A stretch of 64,000 nt of DNA. Origin: Eonycteris spelaea (taxonomy: Eukaryota > Chordata > Mammalia > Chiroptera > Pteropodidae). The stretch lies in NCBI GenBank assembly GCA_003508835.1, contig PUFA01000003.1, positions 23,383,501 to 23,447,500 of the forward strand, in the 5' to 3' direction. The notes under the pieces are model-generated. The model saw nothing but the letters and a program-made list of their open reading frames with translations. It searched no databases and was not told where the DNA came from. Made by a program: the position numbers and the translations under genes. Of this stretch, positions 45,861 through 58,879 are shown piece after piece (the stretch's first letter is position 1; each line of letters opens with the position of its first letter).

Positions 45861-47579
45861 GAAACTTATGTAGTTCAAATTAGCCATATACAATATAAAG
45901 TAATATAATCCAGATTTGAAAATTTAGAAAGTAGTCTCTAGTCTTAAAAATAGTTATTAAATCTTATTTGATCCCATTAAAAAAAAACTTCACTTTTATT
46001 CATGCATCTCATTGGATTATTTCTAACCAGGCGTATTTTTCACCTTTACCACAGGGTGCTCTGTGTAAGGGTTTATATAAAACAAACAAATTTCCGAACT
46101 GAGCAGCCTTGAAATTTTCCCATTCAACTACAGCTGCATGATAGCCAAATAAATAAATTATTGGTTTATAGTAAATCTATGACTCTGATTCTGAGGCCTA
46201 GTTTCTACTGGGCCTCCTCTGATAACTATTATGCCCTGTGGTAAATCTCATTTTCAAGGTTAGAATTAACTCATACCTAGATTTAAGATGGTCTATATTG
46301 AAATATCCTGTATTTTCTTCATCTAGAAAATAATTTCAATCACTGCATAAAATAAATATCAACCAAATTCATTATCGATAGAATCCCAAATGGTTTATCT
46401 GCATCATGAATATTGTAGATGTTTTACTTTAATCTCTATTATTTTTAATTATTATCTTGCCTGTCTCTTCTTTGATAAACTACATTTAAAAATCCTTAGA
46501 ATAAATAACTTTATAATCCTTAACAGACCATTTCAATGCCCATCTTGATAAAATTTTTAGTTATTTACAATTTTCCATTTGTCTAAATTTAAACTAGATC
46601 AAAATTCCTTTTCAGAGCTATAGCAACTTTGCTCTCAGTGTGAAAAGCATGAGGAGACTTCATATCTGAGCATTGTATGTGTTCTCTGATAAAGAATGAC
46701 CCTATTTTATGCCTTGACAAGAAAAAAACTCAAGGAGAGATATAAATCTTGTATCATTCTATGTGTATGTCAAAAGTTATCTTTCTGGAGAAGAAATGGC
46801 TCAATTAAAGAGCAATTGCTCCTGGCAAAGTGATCATTTAAACAGTGATTTTTCATTTTGAATGGGTCCCTTTACTTGTAACTGCAATAAAAAGTCCTAA
46901 GATAGTCCAAGTCTGATTCTTTTCAGAATGTTCAAGTTTCTTTCTTTCAGTAATATTCTATTTCAATAATAAATTTAATTGATCCAAACCTTTCAGATTT
47001 GGAATACTTAAGGTGAGTTTGGAATCTTGGTTCAACACCCCTAGCTTAGAGATGAAGATCCTGAAGTTCCAAGTGGTCAGTCAGGTCATGGCATGTCAGG
47101 TGTAGAAGGAGAAACCATGTCTTATGATTTTCAAACTGGCCTTATTGTATCAGCATACAGTTTGTTAAAACACAACTTCAAAATGTAAACGCATTACTCG
47201 GGCAAATATCAAATGGACACGTGTAAAAGATTTTCTTTAATTAATTAATAAAGGATATTGGTACAATGTAATGACCAGTTCAAAGAGCATTTAAGAAGTT
47301 AGGTGTATATTGGCAATTTAATTTTTTTAAAAAGTGTTTGGATAAGATCGTGGACTTAAAAAAAAAAGATTAATCCTTGGGGTTATTTGGTCCCACAGTA
47401 AAAATTTGCATTTTATGGGACAAAAGCCTACAAATGAACAAGTAACTTTACTAAATCCGAGACTTCTAATAAACAGTAAGATGAATTAAGTTCCTTTCCT
47501 TAATCTGGGTGGCTTTTGTTTCCATATGTTATTGAAAGTACTTTCTGCCCACCTTTTGCCTCTTTCCATGTTTTCATTA
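45861..47579. other. No recognised feature (1.7 kb)
   Basis: AT-rich and unrecognised; 46020-46260 is slightly less AT-rich. Confidence 0.4.
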
Positions 47580-47755
47580 GGGGTTGACAACTTAGCTAGT
47601 GTACCAAATCCAGTTTATCACTTGTTTCGTAAATGAAGTCTTATTGGAACACAGGTTTCATCCGATTGTTTTTCTAAGTGTTCACCAAAAGCGTTAATTA
47701 GCCTAGACCTCATGGAGTTTGCTCTGCAAATCTAGGGCCGTACAATGAGCAACTT
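47580..47755 (-). mobile_element. hAT-type element, same family as 22905-23215
   Basis: 'ggggttgacaacttagctag', 'gtaccaaatccagtttatca', 'cttgtttcgtaaatgaagtc' and 'ttattggaacacaggtttca' follow the reverse orientation of the hAT family at 22905 ('ggttggcaaactacggcccgcgggccaaatcc...aaagttttattggaacac'). Only about the outer 170 bp is recognisable. Confidence 0.7.
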
Positions 47756-50359
47756 CTAAGGCCACAAAATTTGAGTTGACTTTTCAAATTCTCTTTAAGT
47801 ACCTCTTCCATACTAAGGCTAAAAAAAACAATCCTCAAACACTAGATTTCACCTGTAGCATCTATAAATTTAGGTGAAATCTTTTTTTCTACACCTCTCT
47901 TAACTTTGCTAAAGGCCCTGGCTTGTTGTCAATAACCTCATTAGTAGTCGGGAGGCTTGCACTTTGGAAGCAGGTGCTAGACCAGCTTTCTAGAAAGGCT
48001 TTGTGGGCATCCACCCAATATATATTTCTTAATGATGAGCTGCCATACTTGATTAAATGAGATCCTTCTGAAATATGGTTCCAACATTGATTTGTGCATT
48101 TAGATCCCGGTAAAAATGAGGGACAGTTTATTGATCATATGCAAATGACTTTTTGCCATGGAAAGTAAAAATATTTGCTTCCAAATTCCGAGTGGGTCAG
48201 TGAGACTCAGATACCATTCAGAATGTTTAATTTCAGTTTACAAAAGCATAATCTTCTAAGATTAGAATTTGAGGAGGATTAAGAAAGAGAAAGGGTTTTC
48301 TAATACATCTATTAAAGATAGAAAGTTGAAATAATGCCAACCACATTTCAGACAAGGACACAATTAATATCCCTCGTGAGCTCATTTGGTTCTGGTGGAC
48401 AGATCTTGTTGCCTTGGATTAGGGTCAGCAGTCTGCTTCCAGGTAATACATCTGGCTCTGGACTAAAAGGGTCCAGGAAATCCTGCCTCTTTCCATTAGC
48501 AGAGCCTCGGGCTGTCTAAGGCATGCGGGTGTTGAGGCCATCCTGAGGGGTCTGTTCTTTGAAGAGTTCTTGGTACTGTCCTTTGTCAAAGATACCAATT
48601 CTAGCCTATAGTTTATGGCAGAGCCTTTAGGCAGGCATTAAGATACAGAAAGCTATTTGATGATACTGATTGACTGTGGTTAATTTATAACGATAAATGA
48701 TGTCAGAAGAGAGGGAAATAAAATTCTCTAATAGGTTCTCATAATGGCTTGACCAATGTGTTCCCTGAGGGAAAGAAAATATTACAGATGACACCGAAGA
48801 ATCTCCAGGGCCCTTCCAAAAAAGTATCTAATTTCTGAAATATTTATATTATGTTTTACTTACACAAATTAGTCTAAGGAAGTCTGAGACTCTCTTCTAA
48901 TTTTATAATTCTTCCCATGCAGTTTTTTTTCCTGATAATATTGAACTAATTAGTGATTTCAAAGCTGCCAAACAAACCTGATTATTTATAGCCTCTTCTT
49001 TGATTTTTACTTTTAAAAACAAAAATGACAAATCTTTGTGATTTCTCAGGTGCTCACTGAGAAGTCGCAAAAGTAATTTTATGAGTGAATTTTAGGGTCT
49101 ATTGAGAATGACCTCCAAAACTACTAGTCTAAGTTTTACATGACTCTGGCAAACATAAAATGAACATATGTAAACAATTTTATATAAGTTATTAATTAAT
49201 AAGGGAACCAGATGTTATGATTGCTTCAGAGAAAATATGAGAAATTATGTATATATAGGCAATTTCATAAAGATATGTTACAATGAAATTACTGAGTCAA
49301 ATTTTAAAACTTGCTAATACCAACAGAGCACAAATCTTTGGAGTTACTTATTCACCAAGCAAAAATCATTTGCATATCTATGTACGAAATTCTACAGGTT
49401 AGCAAGTAATTTTACTAAATTTGAGACATTTAATAGCAAAAAAAATGAGACAAACTGAATAGTACATTCCTCTGGACCTGTGCTGTCCAGTAACGTATCC
49501 GTTAACTATTAGAATTTAAACTGAAATTAATTAAAATTAAATGTAATAAAACATTTAGTCCCTCAGTCACACTATCCATTTTTCACATGCTCGGGCTACC
49601 ATTTGGATAGCATTTCCATCTTGACAGAAAGTTCTTTGGGACAGCACTGTGCCTACCTAGACAGTCTTCAGGTTAGCTGTGGATCGTGTATGATATTAAA
49701 AGAATATGTTGCCCACATTTTTGCCTCAGTTCCAAGTTTCAGAGTTTTCTGACACTTAATTGTGGTAGAGTTTATAACCTTCTAAAAGTAAATTAGACAG
49801 TAAATTCCTCCTACCTGAATAGACTTGATATGTATCATGATTATGCCCAAACAGGATAGTTATATATTTTGGTAGTAGTGTAAAAATGACTTTAGAGCAT
49901 TGCACACTTAAAAAAATATAATACTGTTGGAATATATTATGTGTTATTTGGTTTACTCAAGGTGATTCAATTAATCCTCTTACAAAATCATAGAAGTAGG
50001 GATATGGCGAATGGTTCTGGTAAATCAATGTGGGTCAAAACAGAAATGACGTGAGTCAGGGCAACCATAGTACCTAAGGATATTTGTATTGCCTTTTACT
50101 TAACATAGAATTTTATTTTTCTATGCTCATTTATGATAAAATGAAATTAAACTTATTGCCACAAATGTAACTTATATGTTAAATAGAACCTAGGTTTTAT
50201 AATAGTATTCGATAGTACAATAAGGAAATAGAACAGTATCTAATAGAATGCTGTTTTAAAGTTGTGAAAATTACTTTTATTATAGGGAAGTACTTTACCT
50301 TGGAGTTTTTCATTAACAAAATGAAAACATTATTTCCCTGAATTTTATTATTGTTTGTA
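47756..50359. other. No recognised feature (2.6 kb)
   Basis: No repeat or gene is recognised. The frame at 48334-48519 has no motif and lacks splice context. An L1-like trace may be present around 49480-49640 but is too weak to call. Confidence 0.4.
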
Positions 50360-50700
50360 AATTTTTGTTTATTGAACAAATAACCATTAGGTGCCTATTA
50401 TTCAAATAAGATAGAAACAATGTTTACCCATATGGAAGGTGCAGACTGGTAAGGAAGACAGAAAACAAATAGCGAATTAATTACAAATGTTATTATAATG
50501 AAGTACCATGAGGCCTCTGAGGGGAACCCTTTCCTAGTCTGCGAGGGCAGAAGCTGGGTGTATATTCAGAAGGATGCAGTCAAGAAAGGCATCTCCAAGA
50601 AACTGATATTTAAATTACAATCTGGAGGATAATTAGTGATTTTCTAGGTAAATATTGAGGAGAGAGTGAGGTAGGAAATTTTTATGAAGGAAACATCATC
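50360..50700 (-). repeat. L2 relic, antisense
   Basis: 'tgtttattgaacaaataacc', 'attaggtgcctattattc', 'ggtaaggaagacagaaaaca', 'gaagtaccatgaggcctctg' and 'aaggcatctccaagaaactg' keep the antisense L2 order ('tttattgagcgcctactatgtgcc...gagacagacaataaac...aaaggcctctctgaggaggtg'). Confidence 0.75.
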
Positions 50701-51459
50701 TAGAAAGTCCTTGGCCAAGGAGGTAGCATGAGCATTTCAGTTTTTGATTGGGTGAAGTGTAATGACTTGAAAAAAACTGCTTTAAATATTATTTTCTTTT
50801 TTTTCTGGCAAAAAAGAGAACAAGCAGATTGTCCCAGATTACTTTTTTATATCAAATTGCCATCCAGGAAATACACAGGTAGACAAAATCCTAGTGACCA
50901 ACATCTCATTCAAAATTACCAAAAATATGTCCCTCTACAGAAGAAAGCTGCCCATACAGTAGTCACCCTGACCTTCCACTGAAGTCTGAAATGAAAGAAG
51001 TCAGGTCCTAATCTTATAACATACTGGTTCACTGCTGACACTCTGGGCTGTCTCATGCAAATAGAGTTTCTTTCCTATAAATAAGAGTAAGCCGTGGATG
51101 GGCTTATTGGCTTTGGGCATAGCTGCAGGTGCCTAAGTAATCAGAGAAAGAGGGTTACTCTCTTTGCCTGAGAAAATAACCACAATTTTAATGCTCGAAT
51201 AGTTCAACCTTTATTTATAGTATCAATTAGAGATAATCTACACTCAATTATCTAAGTAACATTAAATTTGATTGCAGAATTTTAGATTAGCTAATGAATA
51301 GATGGATCAAAATTTTATTTTCAAACCTTATCTGCAATATTATCTCAGTGTTATCTTTCTCCCTTTCCACACACACCTCTCATAATATATTTATCCCACC
51401 AATATAAAACTGTTGCTGTATTTGACTTCCTTTCTAACATATGAGCACTGAATAATCTC
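50701..51459. other. No recognised feature
   Basis: Nothing is recognised; the frame at 50728-50982 has no features. Confidence 0.45.
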
Positions 51460-51535
51460 TATATTTCCAGCATTGAACATAATGTTTGACAAAAAAGAGA
51501 TGTTCAGTACATGTTTATTAAAAGACTAAGCAAGT
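51460..51535 (+). repeat. L2 3'-end fragment
   Basis: 'tccagcattgaacataatgt', 'ttgacaaaaaagagatgttc' and 'agtacatgtttattaaaaga' resemble the sense L2 terminus ('cccagtgcctagcacagtgcctgacacatagtaggtgctcaataaatatttat'). Confidence 0.5.
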
Positions 51536-52284
51536 GATCCTAGAATTATGAATACATTAAGAGAAAAAAATCATAAATTATCTGACTGAATCTCTTAAAT
51601 TTTTTCATTTTATATGAAAGTAAATAATATCTAAGCAATTTGACTAAATAATATTGATGAGGTAAAAAATTTTCAAAAATGAGAATGTCGGTATCATCAA
51701 TAATATCAACAATATGTTCTAGTTTTATTGAATGCCTCTTCTGCACAAATCAGCCATAAACAAAAAAGGGGGGTGGGTATCAGATGAATATTGCCTTCTA
51801 GGAACTAATGGCAAAGTTTGAAAACAAGAATATGAGCTTAAAGTATAATGGCGAATATAGGAAGTTGTGCTAAATGCCAAATGAGTTCAATAACAGTGAA
51901 AGATACATGAGTTAGGAAGGTTAACAGCTAGGGGATTCTAGAACCGTGGTCATGTTATAAATCGCAAAAGAGGGAAGAACTTTCATATAATACTGACTCC
52001 TTGAATTGTCTTTAGATGACTGGGCATTGATTCATAATCTTGTCCTTTTGCATATTTCTCAGTATTTTGTAGCTGACTGCCTTTGAAGACATTACTATTA
52101 TTTTCTACATAAGAATAACTGGAAAGAAAAGAATGAAATTGATATTTGTTGATCACCTACCATATCCCAGGTTTTTATATAATATATTCTGCCTTAACCC
52201 CCTTTTTAGAACACAAACAAATTCACAAGATTTTTAGAATTTGATCTGTGTCTTTTGCCAGTTGTAGGGTGGAATTTGATGTGG
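51536..52284. other. No recognised feature
   Basis: Nothing is recognised. Confidence 0.45.
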
Positions 52285-53162
52285 GGAAGAGCATTTTTTC
52301 ATTAAACAATTTTGTTGTGGTATACTTTGCATAACATAAACTGTATCTTTAAGTGTACAACTGAGTGAATCTTGAAAAATGTAGACTTCTGTATAACCAT
52401 GGCACAATCAAGATGGAGAATATTATTATCACAGCCCCCAAATGTCCCTTTGCGTCATTACTGAATTAAGCTGCCTTTTGTTATGCTATTTGTCACTGTA
52501 AATTCATTTGCTATTCCAATTATATATAAATGGAATCATACAGTGCAAATTCCTTTATATATGGCTTCTTTCACTCAGTGGAATGTTTTTGAAATTTATC
52601 TATGTCCTTGCATGTATCAATAGTTCAAGATTTAAAAATATTTTTTGAATAATATTTTATGGATATACTAAATTTTGTTTATCAATTCTCCTATTAAGAG
52701 ACACTTGGCTAATTTTTTTTTTTTGGTTACCATGAATAAAGTTGCTATGAACCTTGATTTTCAAGTCTTACAATAAATGTACATTTACCTTTGTAAGAAG
52801 CTGCCTAATGGCTTTTCAAAGTATGTGTTGTATTTTACTTTTCCAGCAGAAATGTGTGAGAGTTTTAGTTTCTCCACATCTTCACCAGCACTTGATGTTG
52901 TTAATGTTTTAAGTTTAGCCTTTCTAGTAGGCTGTGTGGTTGTATTTCCTAACTTCAATTTGCACTGCTCTGATAGATGATGTTGATCATCTTGAAGTAG
53001 ACTTATTGGACATTTGTTATCTTCTTTGGAAAGTATCAGTTTAAAACTTTGCCTACTTTTGTATTGAGTCATCCATCATAGAGTTGTGAGGTTGTATATT
53101 CTGGGTACAAATTCTTTCTAAGATAAAATATTGCCAATATGTTCTCTCATTCTGTGGCGTGT
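52285..53162 (-). repeat. Outer old L1, antisense, first part
   Basis: 'tgttgtggtatactttgcat', 'aaatggaatcatacagtgca', 'ggcttctttcactcagtgga', 'ggttaccatgaataaagttg', 'ccacatcttcaccagcactt' and 'tctctcattctgtggcgtgt' follow the antisense order from L1 3' UTR into ORF2. The next phrase of this L1 is found only after the second L1, at about 53940. Confidence 0.85.
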
Positions 53163-53164
53163 CT

Positions 53165-53935
53165 TTTTTTAGACTTTTTATTTTATTTTTTTTTAGAGCA
53201 GTTTTAGGCTCACAGCAAAAATGGAAAGGAAGGTCACAGATTTCTCATATAACTCTTTCTGCCACACGTGCACAGCCTACTCGATTTTCAACATCTCCCA
53301 CCAACTAGTACATTTGTGGCAATTGATGAACCTACACTGAGACATTATAATCACTCAAAGCCTAGAGTTTATGTTAGGGTTCGCTCTTGACAAACATTCT
53401 ATGGAATGGGACAAATGTATAATGACATGTATCCATCATTGTATCAGAGAATTTTCACTGTCCTAAAAATCCTTTGTGCTCTGCCTATTCATCCTTCCCT
53501 CTCAACCCTGGTAACCATTGATCTTATTAATTGATCTTATTGATAGTTTTGCCTTTTCGACAATGTCATATAGTTGGAAAAGTAGACTTTTCAGACTGGC
53601 TTCTTTCATTTAGTAATTTAGGGTTCTTCCTTCTTCCATATCATTTCTTGGCTTGATAGTTTTCTTTCTTTTATTTATTTTTATTTCATTTATTTATTTT
53701 TTTTAGCTCTGAACAATATTCCAGTATCTGGATGTACCACAGTTTATATATCCACTCACCCACAGGAGGATATCTTGGTTGCTTCCATGTTTTAGCAATT
53801 ATGAATATATCTACTGTAAATATTCATGTGCAAGTTTTGGTGTGGACACGTTTTCATTTCATCTGAGTAAAACCAAGGAGGATGATACCTGGATTGTATG
53901 CTAAGAATATGTTTAGTTTAGTTGTTTTTTTTTTT
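53165..53935 (-). repeat. Inner L1 3' end, antisense, nested
   Basis: A T-rich start leads into 'gcagttttaggctcacagca', 'acatttgtggcaattgatga', 'acctacactgagacattata', 'ttttgccttttcgacaatgt', 'ggatgtaccacagtttatat' and 'ggatgatacctggattgtat'. This is a complete second run of antisense L1 3' UTR, starting anew just after the first L1 had reached ORF2. The arrangement shows that it inserted into the older copy. Confidence 0.85.
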
Positions 53936-53939
53936 TGCC

Positions 53940-54040
53940 TTTTTAAAATGTTCATAACTGCTTCTTTACTAAGAACAATAAGTTTTAATTTTGATACAGT
54001 CGTTGCGCTTTTTTTATGGTTTCTGCAAGACCTGTGACCA
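53940..54040 (-). repeat. Outer old L1, antisense, second part
   Basis: 'aagttttaattttgatacag' and 'tttttttatggtttctgcaa' are the phrases expected directly after 'ctgtggcgtgtctttt' in the outer L1 ('agtttttaattttgatgaagtccaat...atggtttatgcttttggtg'). Confidence 0.65.
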
Positions 54041-54539
54041 GTTCACATGACTAGAGAAAGAATTCATCCCACGACTGTTGTTATTAAGGTCAGTTATTTG
54101 ACTGACTCCATGTAAGGCAGTAATATTGAGGATCTTTTTATAAGAGATTTATCTTACATTTTTTATTAACTAGTCCCCCGGGTAATGAACTGATTCATAG
54201 ACCTTGTCCTCTTAACACCTTTGATGTCAAAATAGAGAGAATGATAGAGCCTCAGGGCGAGGAAGGAAATGAAAAGACATTTTTCTTCCATCCATTGGAT
54301 AAACATTTTAGCAGTGAGATCATTTTTCTAATGTACATTTCCAAAGCCTGTTTTCATTATAGGCAACAATGTATGTAACTCATGTGGATGTTAAAAAAGG
54401 AAAGGAAATAAGGAACATCTCTCCAATTTTTCATTTATAGGATGAGTTTCCACAGCTTAGAAGTGGAACATCTTCAGTCAACACATCCATTGCTTTCAAG
54501 CAGAATCATGCCTATGGGCAGAGTAAAAGCTTTCTAATC
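54041..54539. other. No recognised feature
   Basis: Nothing is recognised. Confidence 0.45.
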
Positions 54540-54685
54540 GGGCTGAACTTGGCGTGTGTGCTAGGTTAGCAACATGAGCAAGTCACCTAAGTGTCCAGAG
54601 CCACAGGTTTTCTCATCTGTAAAATGGAAAGATTAGGACATAGACACCAGAATATATAGGTTCTCACTGAATGGTAATTAAAAAA
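54540..54685 (+). repeat. MIR SINE fragment
   Basis: 'acatgagcaagtcacctaag' and 'ttttctcatctgtaaaatgg' with 'aaagattaggacatagacac' mark the MIR core in sense orientation. Confidence 0.75.
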
Positions 54686-55980
54686 AAATTGATTGGTGAT
54701 ATAAATGATAAAGAGAGAAATTTTATTTCTCATGAATTTTTATTAATAAAAGAAAGTCTGAGAAACACAGCAGAAGAAAAGATGACACAATTAAAAACTT
54801 GGTTTTTATTTTCAATATAGCCTACCTAGGTTTTTGACCTGATGATAATCTAAGTGTGGTCTCTTTTCACAAAAGTGTTTCACGGAAGCAATGAATATTG
54901 AATAATAATATCCTTGGCATACAAAACCAAAGCGGTATCACAATTATTCTCGAAGATAAGACAAAATTAAATGTTATTATTAGAGGAGATCATATCTCCT
55001 TCTGGGACCTTTTAAAATTTTGAATAAGCAAAAAATTGTCAGAGTTCAAAACTCAAGACAGTAAGTCTGCACTACCCCTACTGCTCTTCCCACCCATCAA
55101 GTTCTCCATACCTCTGCTCCTTAGGCTAATCATTTTATTCCCTACTCAGTGTTTCTTCATGCAATACAGACAAATATGAATATGTAGTCTTTCTATCTTT
55201 TTTGTTACACAAAAGTTAGTGTACTATATATGCTGTTGTATAGCTAGCTTATTATGTATAATATGTATGTATATATGTATACATATAGGTGTATGGAAAG
55301 CCTTATAAATTAGCCCGTCACCCCTACAGAGTGACAGTGCTAAACTTCTGCGTAGTAACCCAACCTTATTGAATTTACTACTAAAGCAGAAACCCTGCGA
55401 GTCGTTTTGCTAAATAAGGAGTGACTCACCTCTCGGCCTTGCTGGCTTGGTTCTCCTTTTGCCTAGAGGCAGACGGTGACAGTCCGTAAGAACTCAAGTC
55501 CCCTGTGATTTTTGAAGACATATTCTAGAATTTAACTACTCATGAAAGCCAGCTCTGGGAATTCTGACATCTTTCCTTCTGGCGAAATCAGTCTTAAGGG
55601 ATTGGTTTTAGCCTGAAGGCTCGTGCTGCAAGTAAAAGTATGTTTCAACATAAAAGTTAAGGCAGCTTTTCATCAAAGAGTGAATTTTTTCATGTGTAAA
55701 GTTTGGAAGAGAAAAGGATTCTAAAACAGTCTTATTTTCTGATTAGAGCAAATGACTGGGAGGAAATCCAAGGCAATCACTTGTAAAGGTTACTTCTTTG
55801 TAACCCTGGAGGAAGCTGTGAGTCTTGGAACACTGTCTCCCAGGAATGTATCTGAGAGGATGTTCTCTGAGTCATAATGTCGTTGGGTGGAGCGCAGTGC
55901 TGAAGTTACTGTCACAAACGGAGTTTTTTTTAGCTAAATTTTGAATATAGTTTCATCTTGCTGAGTGCATTAGCATCCTG
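54686..55980. other. No recognised feature (1.3 kb)
   Basis: Part of 55300-55900 is less AT-rich with scattered CpGs ('acccaaccttattgaattta', 'cctctcggccttgctggctt'), but it has no recognised repeat or gene. Confidence 0.4.
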
Positions 55981-56062
55981 GCTTTTTTCTTTTTCTTTTT
56001 TCTTTTTTTTTTTTGCTTTTTTTCCCTTTCTTTTCTTTTTTTTTTAAAAAAGAAAGAAAAAA
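55981..56062 (+). repeat. Pyrimidine tract followed by purine tract
   Basis: About 65 nt of T with interspersed C (two G residues) turn abruptly at 56046 into A-rich purines ('aaaaaagaaagaaaaaa'). The two halves could pair or form triplex-type structures. Confidence 0.9.
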
Positions 56063-56909
56063 CCCTAAAAGTACAGGTATATGATTTTCTGAATTTGTAA
56101 TAATGGAGGGCAGGAACAAGTTAAGTTCAGATAAACAGATATTAAAAGTATAAGGTCACTGAAATCTTTCATTATTTACTAAGAATTCATTTGCTGTTTC
56201 TGTAATAGATTTACTTCCATTTCTGTGTTTTGCTCCTGCTAATACTCAAGTTTGTTAGCATTTTATGGGTACAAAGCAAGTAATTATAAGAGCAGGTGCC
56301 CTGAAGACAGCGGAGTGGTAGGTGTTGGGCAATATGGCTTCCACACGTCCTGTGTTTCTAGATTGTGAGAGAGAACACAGCCAATCTCTGAAGTTGAACC
56401 ACCAGCAGGAAACTGCCAACCTGAATATCAAGACCAAAGGTTGTATAACATTGTGGTTTCCTCTGCAGACGGTGGCCATATCCCAAGACCGCACTGATAG
56501 GTCTCATCTATTCGAGGGTGTGCAAGACAGCCTTGTCAATTTTGCATCGCTGTCAACTCGTGTGTGGGGACAACTTTTGAGAAGATGATCAGATTCTGTA
56601 CTACTTTTGGAAGCCTACAGGAGCTGACTTCTCAAAAGTGTGTCTTCTAATTTGCGATGGGATTTTCAGTAACTTAGTGGAAACAGAGAGAATAATTTTT
56701 CTTTCCTGTACTTTTACAATGTAATCTCAAGCATGCAAAGGCAACTAATTATTGTCTATGCCAATTATGTCACATCTGGCCCTAAATTCTGTGCTACTCT
56801 GTGGCATATCATTTAAATATTGTGCTATTTAGCTTTTCTATGCATAGTTTTCAACATTTTATGTCCTCTTAACAGAAATAAATTTCAAGCTTTATTAGTA
56901 AAGATATTT
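56063..56909. other. No recognised feature; one splice-acceptor-like site
   Basis: The segment 56300-56590 is less AT-rich and holds an 88-codon plus frame (56322-56588) plus a good acceptor-like sequence ('gtggtttcctctgcag', AG at 56467-56468). No donor and no known protein similarity support an exon. Confidence 0.35.
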
Positions 56910-57600
56910 TATTTGTTCAATAAAGATTATTAAGTGCCTACTGTGTACCAGATACTCTTCTTGGCATTGGTGATAGAATCCCTGTAATCTTGGAGCTCTG
57001 GATGGTATACCCCAAACATACAAATGCATCTATAATGTGTTAGATGGGGATGATTAAAGAAGAGCAAGGGCTCCGAGACTGTGGGTTGCTTTACACTGAA
57101 AGGTGAGGGAAGGAAACCCTGACCATGTGGTCCTGAGGCTCGGACCTGAGCTCCCTGAGTCTAGGAGATAACAGAAAACAAATGCAGGAAAGAGCACCTC
57201 AGGCAGAGGGAATGGTGCCTGGTGAATGCCTTGTCCTTTTATTCGGGAGTATGTTTGCCATGTTCAAGGAAGAGCGAAGAGGTAGACATGGCTTGAAAAA
57301 AATGAGAGAGAGGAGAATAATATCATATACAAATAAAATCAGTTACAAAACAGGGAGCCAGAGTGGACAGAGTGAACAATCTAATGAAACTGTGGCTTTT
57401 ATGCCTGGTGAAGTAGGAAACCATTGGGGGAGGTGGAGCCAAGGATACAAGAGTTGTCAAGGGTTAATGTTTCATTTTGAGGGCAAGGGAACAAGGGTAG
57501 GAGCAAGAGGACCAACTCCAAGACTGCCGTAATGGTCCAGACAGGAGATAATGGTGGCTAAACTGGTGCTAGAGAAGTAATTCTGACATAAGTGATACCT
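56910..57600 (-). repeat. Long L2 relic, antisense
   Basis: Clear antisense L2 phrases run for nearly 700 bp: 'attaagtgcctactgtgtac', 'cagatactcttcttggcatt', 'gagcacctcaggcagaggga', 'catgttcaaggaagagcgaa', 'agtaggaaaccattggggga', 'aatggtccagacaggagata' and 'atggtggctaaactggtgct'. The 116-codon frame at 57182-57532 lies wholly inside and is not a gene. Confidence 0.8.
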
Positions 57601-58109
57601 AGTAAACATCTCTCAGGGAATTTGTGCCAAGCAATGTGTTTTAGTCTGTGCTATTAACCTTTGTGCTGCCTCTCTTAAAATAAAACGGTGAATGAGTATT
57701 ACATCAATAAAACAGATTGATTTTATTTATTGGAAAGTTTTAGAGTTATGGCTATGTGTACATCTCTTAGGCAACTCATATTGGACCCAAATAGGAAGAT
57801 TAGTAGATATAGATCTTTAATATTCCTTTTACCTTTCCTACCTCATTTCAGAACAAGGTTTTCAGTTATCTATTTTTATTTCAAAATGTGATAAAAACAT
57901 TTTCTAAGATAAGATAAAAAACAGTTTTTTCCTTTATTTCTTTGGACTATAATTGATAACCCTAGAATTCTGAGACCCAGATCATAGGTGACCCTGTATC
58001 CCATCACCCACAATCTAGCACTATTAGTTTGTTTCTTTTTACAGGAGGATATAAAGAAAGTCAGAACCAATGTGACCTGAGAAAGAAGAATACTTCAAAA
58101 GGAGTCATT
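57601..58109. other. No recognised feature
   Basis: Nothing is recognised. Confidence 0.45.
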
Positions 58110-58365
58110 GAAAGCACTCATTCATTCAGTCGATTTGCAAATATTTACTGAGGTACGGCAGTGAGTTGGCCACCATGCTGGCCAAGATAGATACAAAGAT
58201 GGACATTGCAGTCTGGTTGGTGAAATGTGCATGATCTACAGTGGTATAGAGGCGTGATACACGAGCCAGAGGAGGATATGTGCAGACAGCTCTGAGAGTA
58301 TAGACAGGGAGGCATCTCATTGCGTGGGAGAGAGCGGTGTCAGAAGTTGTGGACAATGAGACGAA
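58110..58365 (-). repeat. L2 relic, antisense
   Basis: 'gcactcattcattcagtcga', 'tttgcaaatatttactgagg' and 'ccatgctggccaagatagat' follow the antisense L2 terminus ('attcattcaacaaatatttattgag...'). Confidence 0.7.
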
Positions 58366-58879
58366 GCTAGAAGGAAATTGCTAGGTGGACAAGGAAGTCC
58401 ATTCACTAGTTTTTATCCTTGTCTGAGAAGAATGAAACCAGTAGGTGCTCTGAGGAAAATAAATATTTCCCAAAGAAAGGTTATGCCAGTGCTATCAGAT
58501 GGAAAAAAATATCCTTTGCTTAAGTCCCAGGTATGTGGTAAGACTTTAAATCAGCAATTGATGGGATAAAAACCAAGGGCTGACTTTGGTTTCTGGATGG
58601 CAAGAGTATTATTAGATATAGCTGCTATCGGTATTATTGCTCATAATTTTTAAAGATCTATTTTGTAGTATTTCTCCCTGGGTCATACTTCGATCTATGA
58701 AAACATTCCTGAAAATTTGTGAGGCAGTTTAAAAATAAATTTGACCTTATTTTATGTAGGTCAGAGGAGTCTGCAGGTAAAAGAATCTTCCATTTAGTGC
58801 TTTTTATGTAGTTAACACTCTTAGTTTTCGGAGGCCTTTGGTTTTGCAATTAAGACAGAAGGGACTGAAATAAATCAGA
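58366..58879. other. No recognised feature
   Basis: Nothing is recognised. Confidence 0.45.

Noticed and set aside
57182..57532. The longest open frame (116 codons, plus strand)
   Set aside because: It lies entirely within an antisense L2 relic and shows no protein features beyond composition.
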